NCBI GenBank assembly: GCA_946612175.1
Contig: CAMOEO010000171.1
Span: 1 to 6,632, forward strand
DNA: 6,632 nucleotides
Direction: 5' to 3'
Source of the DNA: an uncultured Verrucomicrobiota bacterium
GTDB lineage: Bacteria > Verrucomicrobiota > Kiritimatiellia > RFP12 > UBA3636
Of this stretch, positions 1 to 6,512 are shown one piece after another; positions within the stretch are counted from its first letter, which is position 1, and each line of letters begins with the position of its first letter. The translations under genes were made by a program, and so were the position numbers. The notes beneath the pieces are model-generated. The model did no database searches. It saw only the letters and a list, made by a program, of their open reading frames with translations, and was not told where the DNA came from.

Positions 1-27
1 TGCAAAAGGCGCGAGGCGCCTTTTGCA
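1..27 (-). terminator. Terminator-like hairpin with flanking A4/T4
   Basis: A perfect 12-bp stem (1-12 with 16-27) encloses a 3-base loop. On either strand it reads as AAAA, a GC-rich stem, then TTTT, so it could end transcription in both directions, although four T residues is a short tract. It is also the last leftward unit of the hairpin array and lies inside the still-open symporter frame. It could therefore be only a repeat unit, or a terminator the element carried in. Confidence 0.35.
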
Positions 28-2216
28 CAATGACGGGCGCCTTCGGCGCAATGACCTGCCGCCTCCGGCGGCAATGACGAAGGACGAATTTCTTCATTCG
101 TCATTGGGCGCGGAGCGCCCCCGTCATTGCGCGGCACGACCGCGCCCGTCATTGCCGGCGCAGCCGGCCCGTCGTTGCACCGCGGCGCCGCGTAGCGGCC
201 GCGGTGCAGGAGGCGGTCCATGTTGAAGGGCGTGCGGCAGGTCGCGAGCGAGACGCCGACGTAGAGCAGCAGCGTGAAGAGCTGCGTGAGGACGCCGACC
301 TCGACGGAGTTGATCGGGAACTTGTCCGCGGTGAGCTCCCAGTGCACCCACGGCTCGAAGGGCGCGGAGAGCGCGCGCAGGAGGCGGTCGAGGCCGGGGC
401 CCCAGCCGTGCGCCGCGATCCACGGGTAGAGCCGCGGCACCCAGAGCTTCTGCGCGAAGATGGCCGAGACGGCCGCGCCGGCGCCGAGGATCAGCGCCGT
501 GAACGCGCCGGCGGTCGTCCCGCGCCTCCAGTAGAGGCCGAGCGTGATGATCGGGCCGGACGCCATCCAGAGCGCGCCGGTGATCGCGAAGAACATCAGG
601 ATGAAGTCGACCTGGCCGAACCAGTAGCTGAAGGCGAACGCCGACGCGGCGACGCAGCAGATCGCGATGCGGAGGCTGCGGATCTGCGCCCTCGGCGTCC
701 AGGGCGTGCGGCGCAGCGGCAGGAGGAAGTCCTGCACGATCACGCTCGCCCAGCCGTGCAGGTAGGTCGTGTCCGTCGTGAGCATCAGGAAGAGCGCCAT
801 CGCGCAGAAGATGCCGACGAGGCCCGTCGGGAGGATCGCGCGGATCGTCGCGGGGACGCGCTGCTGCGTGAAGACCGTCCCGAGCGTCTGGTTGCGGGCG
901 CGCTTCGCGCCCCACGCCGCCTTCTCCTCCTTGGACATCGCCGCGATCTCGTCCTCGTTTTTCGCGCCGCCGAGGGCGCCGGAGACGGCCTCGAGGAACG
1001 GGTCGGCCGTCTCGGCCTTGAACCGCGCGACCTGCGCGTCGTGTCCGGCGCGCGCGGCGGCGGCGGGGTCCGCCCCCTCCGCGGCGGCGGCCGCGGCGGC
1101 CTCCGCGCCGAGCGCGGCGTAGCCCTCCTGCGTCGTGAAGTCCGTGCGCGGCCCCACGGCGGCGAGGGCCTCCGCGACGGCGGCGGCCTCGCCCTCCGGG
1201 ATCGCGCCCTTCGCGCCGAACGCGACGTCCTCGTAGGCCTTGGCGGCGAGCGAGGCGCGGACGCGGACGGACTCCGCCGCGAACTTCGGCGAGTTGTGGA
1301 AGGCGTAGGCGATGACGCCGATCAGGACGAACATCATCGAGCCGAAGCCCGCGCGCCAGGTGCCGAGCACGGCGCCCATCTTCGCCTCGTGCGCATCCTT
1401 CGCGGCGCTGTCGTAGCCGCGGCTGCCCCACGAGAGGCGCATGAGGAACGTGCTCAGGAGGCCCGACACGACGAAGAAGATGTTGAAGTCGCGCAGGTCG
1501 CCCGTGTCGAACGGGTTGAGGAAGCTCCAGCCCTCCGGTCGCGCCGTGATCGCGGGCAGGAGGTCCTCCCGCCACGAGAACTTCAGCAGCAGGAACGCCG
1601 CGATCGCAAGGTAGATCGGATAGCTGAGGATCCCCTGCACGCAGTCCGTGGCCATGATCGTGATCTGCCCGCCCGCGCACGCGATGAAGCACGCGAGGCC
1701 GAGCGCGAGGAGCATGAGCGCCGCGAAGGTCGAGACCTCGAGCCCGAGGACATGGAACGAGACCGGGAGGCGGAGGAAGTACATCATGAAGCGCGCGCCG
1801 ACCGCCGGGAAGATCGCATAGTTGAGGACGCCGTAGACGGCCTGCACGAAGCTCGCCACCGTGCGGAAGGGGCGGTTGTAGCGCATCTCGAAGAACTGAC
1901 CCATCGTCATCGCGCGCGTTTCGCGGAAGCGGTAGTTGCAGAACCCGACAAGCCCGAGCACCATCCCGACCGGGGCGATGATCGAGCCCCAGAAACCGTA
2001 GGCGAAGCCGCTGTTGTAGTAGCTCTCGAAGGCGCCGACAAGGGTGATGAGGCCGAAGTTCGCCTCGCCCGACGCGACGCAGAGCGTGTAGCGCCGCGCG
2101 ATGCGCCCGGCGGAGAGGAAGTCCGCCACGCCGTGCACGTAGCGCTGCGCGCGCAGCGCCACGAACACGACGAACGCGACGGGGAGCGCGAAGAGGATCC
2201 AGTCGACCGGATGCAT
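1..2216 (-). CDS. Sodium:solute symporter (SSS family), 3' end beyond the window
   Basis: A secondary transporter of the inner membrane that would couple sodium entry to uptake of a small solute; the substrate cannot be told. Translation from the ATG at 2214-2216 gives 738 codons with no stop before the left edge. Family marks seen: a hydrophobic first helix (about residues 6-21), DFLSAGR at 32-38, GEANFGLITLVGAFESYY at about 50-67, and RETRAMTMGQFFEMRY at 98-113. The TM8-like sodium-site helix reads MLTTDTTYLHGWASVIVQD from Met478. About 135 hydrophilic, Ala/Glu-rich residues (307-445) interrupt the membrane segments. The recognisable core ends at FNMDRLLHRGRYA; codons after about position 190 lie in a hairpin repeat array, so that C-terminal tail is probably not original. 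The start lies 6 bases after the preceding gene's stop, with no clear Shine-Dalgarno, suggesting translational coupling. Family is certain; exact C-terminus is unknown. Confidence 0.93.
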   Translation of the reverse strand, partial: MHPVDWILFALPVAFVVFVALRAQRYVHGVADFLSAGRIARRYTLCVASGEANFGLITLVGAFESYYNSGFAYGFWGSIIAPVGMVLGLVGFCNYRFRETRAMTMGQFFEMRYNRPFRTVASFVQAVYGVLNYAIFPAVGARFMMYFLRLPVSFHVLGLEVSTFAALMLLALGLACFIACAGGQITIMATDCVQGILSYPIYLAIAAFLLLKFSWREDLLPAITARPEGWSFLNPFDTGDLRDFNIFFVVSGLLSTFLMRLSWGSRGYDSAAKDAHEAKMGAVLGTWRAGFGSMMFVLIGVIAYAFHNSPKFAAESVRVRASLAAKAYEDVAFGAKGAIPEGEAAAVAEALAAVGPRTDFTTQEGYAALGAEAAAAAAAEGADPAAAARAGHDAQVARFKAETADPFLEAVSGALGGAKNEDEIAAMSKEEKAAWGAKRARNQTLGTVFTQQRVPATIRAILPTGLVGIFCAMALFLMLTTDTTYLHGWASVIVQDFLLPLRRTPWTPRAQIRSLRIAICCVAASAFAFSYWFGQVDFILMFFAITGALWMASGPIITLGLYWRRGTTAGAFTALILGAGAAVSAIFAQKLWVPRLYPWIAAHGWGPGLDRLLRALSAPFEPWVHWELTADKFPINSVEVGVLTQLFTLLLYVGVSLATCRTPFNMDRLLHRGRYAAPRCNDGPAAPAMTGAVVPRNDGGAPRPMTNEEIRPSSLPPEAAGHCAEGARHCAKGASRLL
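72..106. repeat. Central inverted repeat of the hairpin array
   Basis: CAATGACGAA at 72-81 is the exact reverse complement of TTCGTCATTG at 97-106, giving a 10-bp stem around a 15-base loop. This is where the array switches direction: linkers to the left read toward the left, those to the right toward the right. The interior is less GC-rich than the flanking units and holds further copies of GACGAA/TTCGTC sequence (83-88 and 97-102), so several pairings are possible. It may be the original core of the element. Confidence 0.8.
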
Positions 2217-2222
2217 GGGGCG

Positions 2223-5200
2223 CTACTTGATCGTGATCACCGTGCAGGGCGGGTTGCCGTAGCGCAGGACCAGGCCGCCGCGCGACGGGCCGACGAAGAA
2301 GCGCTTGTGCGCGGCGTCGCCCGTCTGCGCCGGGATCGAGAGCTCGCCGGTCGTGCGCAGCACGTCCACGCACGCGACGCCCTGCGGCAAGCCCGGAACG
2401 ATCGCCGCGAGGGCTCCGCCCTCCTCGACGACGAGCGACGGGACGGTCGGCACCGCCTCGCCCGCGGCCGGGATCGGCAGCGCGAGCGTCGCGCCCGGCG
2501 CGACCGCGATCGGCCCGGCGACGCGGCCCGCGAGGCGCAGCGTGCCGTTCGAAACAACCGTCGCGCCCGCGTAGGAATTGGTTGACGCCACGGTGAGCGT
2601 TCCGGAACCGAGCTTTGTCAGCCCGCCCGCGCCGACGAGCGGCGCGGCGAGCGTCACAGTGTTCGTCGTGTCGACCGCGAGGCCGCCCGCCAGGATGCGG
2701 ATCTGGTCGCAGTCGGGCTTGGTGCACTTGAACCACGGTTCGGCGTCGGTGTCGTCCTTGTACGCCACGAGCGTCGCGTCGTCGAAGACGAGCTCGGTAC
2801 ACTTGGCCGGATTGGTCTCGCTGTGGACCTTCCCGGCGCTGTTGCCGACACGCCAGACGCCGGCGGTCACGACGCTGCCGGAGACGTGCATGTGCGAGTG
2901 GGCGTAGTCGATGTTGTTGTCGACGTCGAGGTAGAGGCCGTCGGCGAACGACGCCGCGCTGTTCGTGAGCGTGAACCAGGATTCCGACGCGCGCCAGCCG
3001 AACTCGACCGAACCGCCCGAGATGAAGGAGCCGTCCGTCACGTCGATGCGGCCGTTGCGGCCCGCCCAACTGGGCCAGGCGATGTAGGTGCGGCCACGCG
3101 GAAGGACGAGCGTCGAACCGCCGGAGGCGTAGAGGAAATTGCCGATGCCGTTGTCTTTGCTCGAAATGTAGGCGTTGCCGCTGTTGTTGAAGATAAGCGA
3201 CGAACCGTCGAGGATGCGGATGCCGCGGGCGCTCCCCGTGCCGTTTTCGAAGATGGCCGAGGTCGTCGCGAGCGCGGCCCCGTTGGTGAGCGTCAGCACC
3301 TGGGACTCGTCGAGGTCGAGGTAGGCGTATCCCGGGCGCGGGACGTAGGTGAAGATTCCGTTCGCGAGGACGGCGTTCCCGCCGAGGATGCGCGGCGTGG
3401 ACTCCGCGAGCGTCACGGCCGCGCCGCCGGCGTCGAAGAGGCCGTCGATCCGGACCGCTCCGGCCGCGGACGAGAGGACCTGCGCCCCGGCGGTCTGGCC
3501 CGAGAGTGCGACCGAGCCGCCCCGCAGGTCGAGGCCGCCGCCCCAGGTCGCGCCGTCGACGGCGAGCTCGCCCGCGCCGGTCTTCACGACGGTCGGCGCC
3601 ACGCCGGCCGCTGCCGCAAGGCCGTTCGAGAAGACCGTATCCCCCGCCGTGTAAACGGTGAAGGCCGCTTCGCCGATGGAAACGGGGATGGCGAAGGTCT
3701 GGGCGCTGGCGGACTCGTTCGTGACGAGAGCGTTGATCTTGAGCGAATCGGAGGCGCCGGCGGGGGAGACGGTGTGCGCCCCGATCCCCTCGCCGAAGCG
3801 CGCGGAGACGAGGACGACCTCCTCGCCGAGGTCGACGGTGGAGGCGCCGCCCGCCGCGACGACGAGCGCGTCGCCGGAGTAGATGCGCCGGCCCGAGTCG
3901 CCCCAGTTCCCCGCCGTGCTCCACAGCGTGTCGCCGGCCGTGCCGGTCCAGACGAGGGTGCCGTTCACAATGCCCGCCTCGACAAGCTGGACGGAACCTT
4001 CCTTCACGATGAATTCCATCCCGGCGGGAATCGTCTCGCCGGCGTTGAGCGAGGCGGCGACCTTCGCGAGGAAGGCGTCGGTCGAGCTGGAGACGAGCGG
4101 CGTGTTTCGCGGCCACTCGGAAACGCCCGCGACGACGAAGTCGCCTGCGCAGTCCGAGACCGCGCCGACGTCCGCGCCGACGCCGGTCACCGTCACGGAG
4201 GCGCCGGAGGCGATCGAGAGGCCGGGCAGGGTCGGGGCGCCCGAGAAGACGGCCGCGCCCCCGGAGACCGCGAGGGGGCCGGCGAAGGAGCCCGTGACGT
4301 CGAGCGTTCCGGCCTCGACGGTCGTCGTCCCCGTGTAGACGTTGGCGGCGGAGAGCACGACCGTTCCCGCGCCGCGCTTCGTGAAGCCGCCTTCGCCCTG
4401 GAGAAGCGCCGAGGCCTCGAGCGTCGAGCCGGCCGGCGCGTCGATGATCAGGCCGTTCCCCGCGACGACGAACTTCGCGTTCTTGTCGGCGATCGCGGGC
4501 GGACCGTCGAAAAACTTCGCGGCCGGCGTGCCGAGCGGACGGAACACCGCGCCGTCGAACGTCACCGTGTCGCCGCAGAAGGCGGAGGCCGGATAGGTGA
4601 ACTTGAAGACCGGGGTCTCGACAAGGCAGTCCCTGAAGGTGAACGATCCGCCCGTCCAGCGGTTGTAGTTGCGATAGCAGTAGATGCCGCCCGTCGAGCG
4701 GAGCGTGCCGCCGTCGATGTTGAGGCGGAGCGTTCCGCCCGAGTGGCCGGCGTTCAGCGTCCCGAGCTCCACCGTTCCGCCATCGAGCACGTCCAGCCCG
4801 CCGCCGTGGCCGGGATCGCCCGCATTGTTGCTCAGCCAGACGGTCGCGGGAAGGACCGCCTTGGAGTTCGCGCCCGTCACGACGAGCCACGCCCCCTGGT
4901 AGCCGCTGTTCTGCACGCCGATGATGTGCAGCACGCCGCCCGGGGGCGAGAAGACCGCCGTGCCGCCGGACCGGACGAGAAGCTTGCGCGTGTTGTCTTT
5001 GTATGTCGTTCCCTGTCCCGAGCCCCAGAAGAGCATGGTGTCGCTTTCGAGCCTCGCGCCGTTCTCGACCGTGACCGTGCCGTCGAGCCACGGCCAGTAG
5101 TTGCCGAAGTTCACGCCGGCCATCGTCTTCACGTCGGGAACGTTCTGCGTCACGACGACGCCGGAGCCGGCAATGGTGAGGTTGCCGCCGTTGGGGCCGT

Positions 5201-5876
5201 AGATGGAAAGATCGTCGGGCGTCCGGTTGGTCGTGACGTCGTTGCCGGCGGTGATTTCGATGATTCCCGAAAGGTCCAGGTCGACGGCTCCGTCGACGAT
5301 TACCTCGAGCTCCGCATAGCCGACGTAGCCGTTCTCCTGCGCTCCGAAGTTGAAGGTGACCTTCACGGCGTTCTCGCAGAGCGGGCTGTCGTCGGCCATC
5401 TTCAGGGTCGCGCAGGCGCAGTTGTTGTTGCCGGAATGCGAGACCGAGCCAGGGGAGAGCGTGACGGTCTGGCCGCCCTGGGTTTCGGCCGTGACGGACG
5501 CGACGGACAGGGTGTCGCGCCCGCCATCACCCCACGTCGAGTAGATCCTCACTTCCTTGATGGTGCGGGCCGAGCCAAGGGCGTAGGAAATGGAGCAGTT
5601 GCTGGGCAGGGCGATGGTCATGGCCTTGTTCTTTGCCCCGGCATCGCCGTCCGTCAGCGTGGCGTACGAACACGAACCCTCGGTGATGGTAGTGTTTTTG
5701 TTTGGATTTACCAATGCGTTGGCGGCGGCCGATGGATTGTCGGGCGACTTGGCGCGAAGGATGTTGTTCGCGGCGGGGACGAAGCCGCCATCCCAGGACG
5801 ATGTCGTCCAGGTGCCGGCTCCCAGCGCGGGAAGCGCGAGGGCGGCGAGGAGGAGCGGGAGGATTGTGCGTTTCAT
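2223..5876 (-). CDS. Secreted PATR beta-helix protein with discoidin-like N-terminus
   Basis: An exported 1217-residue protein, probably a long right-handed beta-helix; its specific function is unknown. It starts with a clear signal peptide: K2-R3, a Leu/Ala core to about residue 18, likely cut after ALG at 17-19. Residues about 66-195 resemble an F5/8-type (discoidin, carbohydrate-binding) fold: a DGD motif, SYALGSARTIKEVRIYS at about 97-113, and a closing Y-A-E-L-E-V strand. Five cysteines lie here (69, 94, 153, 155, 167). Autotransporter-associated repeats (TIGR02601-like) follow: GEGGFTKRGAGTVVLSAANVYTG at about 492-530 is the clearest, with a weaker one at 762-793 and another, GGLTKLGSGTLTVA, at about 1077-1117. 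A GTLVWTGTAGDTLWSTAGNW module sits near 637-660. There is no C-terminal barrel and no PEP-CTERM motif; it ends in CTVITIK. A Shine-Dalgarno supports the start. Likely co-transcribed with the symporter. Fold is confident, ligand unknown. Confidence 0.92.
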   Translation of the reverse strand: MKRTILPLLLAALALPALGAGTWTTSSWDGGFVPAANNILRAKSPDNPSAAANALVNPNKNTTITEGSCSYATLTDGDAGAKNKAMTIALPSNCSISYALGSARTIKEVRIYSTWGDGGRDTLSVASVTAETQGGQTVTLSPGSVSHSGNNNCACATLKMADDSPLCENAVKVTFNFGAQENGYVGYAELEVIVDGAVDLDLSGIIEITAGNDVTTNRTPDDLSIYGPNGGNLTIAGSGVVVTQNVPDVKTMAGVNFGNYWPWLDGTVTVENGARLESDTMLFWGSGQGTTYKDNTRKLLVRSGGTAVFSPPGGVLHIIGVQNSGYQGAWLVVTGANSKAVLPATVWLSNNAGDPGHGGGLDVLDGGTVELGTLNAGHSGGTLRLNIDGGTLRSTGGIYCYRNYNRWTGGSFTFRDCLVETPVFKFTYPASAFCGDTVTFDGAVFRPLGTPAAKFFDGPPAIADKNAKFVVAGNGLIIDAPAGSTLEASALLQGEGGFTKRGAGTVVLSAANVYTGTTTVEAGTLDVTGSFAGPLAVSGGAAVFSGAPTLPGLSIASGASVTVTGVGADVGAVSDCAGDFVVAGVSEWPRNTPLVSSSTDAFLAKVAASLNAGETIPAGMEFIVKEGSVQLVEAGIVNGTLVWTGTAGDTLWSTAGNWGDSGRRIYSGDALVVAAGGASTVDLGEEVVLVSARFGEGIGAHTVSPAGASDSLKINALVTNESASAQTFAIPVSIGEAAFTVYTAGDTVFSNGLAAAAGVAPTVVKTGAGELAVDGATWGGGLDLRGGSVALSGQTAGAQVLSSAAGAVRIDGLFDAGGAAVTLAESTPRILGGNAVLANGIFTYVPRPGYAYLDLDESQVLTLTNGAALATTSAIFENGTGSARGIRILDGSSLIFNNSGNAYISSKDNGIGNFLYASGGSTLVLPRGRTYIAWPSWAGRNGRIDVTDGSFISGGSVEFGWRASESWFTLTNSAASFADGLYLDVDNNIDYAHSHMHVSGSVVTAGVWRVGNSAGKVHSETNPAKCTELVFDDATLVAYKDDTDAEPWFKCTKPDCDQIRILAGGLAVDTTNTVTLAAPLVGAGGLTKLGSGTLTVASTNSYAGATVVSNGTLRLAGRVAGPIAVAPGATLALPIPAAGEAVPTVPSLVVEEGGALAAIVPGLPQGVACVDVLRTTGELSIPAQTGDAAHKRFFVGPSRGGLVLRYGNPPCTVITIK

Positions 5877-5885
5877 GGCGTAGGG

Positions 5886-5892
5886 TCCTTTC
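5886..5892 (-). promoter_or_regulatory. Shine-Dalgarno of the PATR protein gene
   Basis: On the minus strand this reads GAAAGGA, with AGGA ending 9 bases before the ATG at 5874-5876. Spacing and sequence fit a working ribosome binding site. Together with the signal peptide that begins at once, it fixes the start of the beta-helix protein. The symporter downstream has no such site. Confidence 0.7.
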
Positions 5893-5943
5893 GGAATGCT
5901 GGATGATGAATGACGAACGAACGGAAAAGGGAGGTTGTGTCGG

Positions 5944-5970
5944 ATTCTACACGTTTCGCGCGCGGGTCAC
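5944..5970 (-). promoter_or_regulatory. Weak sigma-70-like promoter candidate
   Basis: On the minus strand TAGAAT at 5944-5949 matches five of six bases of the TATAAT box, and GTGACC at 5965-5970 matches four of six of TTGACA. The 15-base gap is shorter than the ideal 17. It overlaps the stop codon of the preceding gene and lies in the least GC-rich stretch between the two genes. No terminator-like hairpin is visible in the 5877-5966 gap, so read-through from upstream is equally possible. Confidence 0.25.
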
Positions 5971-6512
5971 GGGGAAAGCGGGAGGGAGGAGAAGAGCGTG
6001 CCGGCCTCGACCGGGAAGGTGGAGACGACGATGCGGAAGAAGCGGGCGGGGGCGCCGGCGGGGGCGGTCAGGACGAGCGTGCCGTCCGCCGGCGCCGGTT
6101 CGCCGTCCTTCTCCGCGACGAAGTCGTCGTCGAGGGCGGAGGCGGCGAACACGGTGTAGTAGCAGCCTTCGACGGCGTTGACGACCGTCATCGAGAAGGT
6201 CGGCCCGCCGGTGCCGGGGTCGGTTCCGAAGGCGAGGGGCGAGCCGCCGCCGAATGCGGGGACGACGGGCTCGCCGACCACGCCCCCGCCGGGGTAGACG
6301 CAGCGGAAGTCGCCGATCGCGCCGGTGCCGCGGAAGGCGGCGCCGCGGGCGTGGGCGGTGCCGGCGGGAAGCGGCTGCCATTCGGCGCCGGCGCGCAGCA
6401 GCGCCACGCCGTCGAGGCGGAAGCGCGCGGCGGGCGCGGCGGCGGAGGTGAGGTCCAGGTCGACCGCCCAGTCGTGCCACGCGCCGTCCTCGAGAGGCGC
6501 GGCGGGTGCCTC
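5967..6512 (-). CDS. C-terminal part of a secreted protein with a LamG-like segment
   Basis: The frame ends with TGA at 5967-5969 and is open for 181 codons back to 6512, where an in-frame TAA (6513-6515) interrupts it. The protein does not look like one that starts here. It opens in mid-domain with DGAWHDWAVDLDL and FRLDGVALL, the style of a concanavalin/LamG-like beta-sandwich. It closes with FSMTVVNAVEGCYYTVFAA and FFRIVVS, the small beta domain that often ends long secreted PVC proteins. A shorter version could begin at GTG 6405-6407, but that would cut the LamG-like segment. Sequence beyond the TAA also looks coding in the same frame (FRQWGSRAGAGGWFT), so the true gene probably extends rightward and the stop is an error or a real lesion. 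It lies 90 bases upstream of the beta-helix gene on the same strand. Substrate or partner unknown. Confidence 0.65.
   Translation of the reverse strand, partial: EAPAAPLEDGAWHDWAVDLDLTSAAAPAARFRLDGVALLRAGAEWQPLPAGTAHARGAAFRGTGAIGDFRCVYPGGGVVGEPVVPAFGGGSPLAFGTDPGTGGPTFSMTVVNAVEGCYYTVFAASALDDDFVAEKDGEPAPADGTLVLTAPAGAPARFFRIVVSTFPVEAGTLFSSLPLSP

Larger units (their letters stand above)
1..208. repeat. Divergent array of seven linker-plus-hairpin units
   Basis: Near-identical 8-base linkers alternate with perfect stem-loops. On the plus strand the linkers read CAATGAC(G/C) at 28-35, 49-56 and 72-79, then the inverse CGTCATTG at 99-106, 122-129 and 147-154, and CGTCGTTG at 170-177. Each is followed, in its GTCATTG direction, by a hairpin. 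Leftward hairpins are 58-72 (6-bp stem), 37-49 (5 bp) and 1-27 (12 bp). Rightward hairpins are 106-120 (6 bp), 129-145 (6 bp, loop CACGA), 154-168 (6 bp) and 176-208 (11 bp). Loops are mostly 3 nt. Linker spacing is 21-27 bases. Stem sequences differ from unit to unit yet pair perfectly. It resembles the dispersed palindromic repeats starting GTCATTGC known from many bacterial genomes; that likeness is from memory. The whole array overlaps the open symporter frame. Confidence 0.85.

Noticed and set aside
1..208. CRISPR array
   Set aside because: The constant part is only about 8 bases, the variable parts are palindromic stems, direction flips in the middle, and there are no cas genes.
1..208. 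Integron attC sites
   Set aside because: No R'/R'' core sites with GTT, no cassette genes between hairpins, and units far shorter than attC.
2223..2300. PEP-CTERM sorting tail on the PATR protein
   Set aside because: No PEP motif, no hydrophobic helix and no terminal basic cluster.
204..2585. Long plus-strand open frame of 793 codons
   Set aside because: Arg/Glu/Asp-rich antisense shadow of the symporter; no recognisable protein and no start signal.
124..5091. A 1655-codon open frame on the minus strand spanning both main genes
   Set aside because: It is a frame shadow in GC-rich DNA: the translation is dominated by Arg, Gly and His with no domain, while another minus-strand frame gives clear symporter and PATR proteins.
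2823..5906. Long plus-strand open frame of 1027 codons
   Set aside because: Antisense shadow of the PATR gene, made of Arg/Asp/Val/Gly-rich sequence without motifs.
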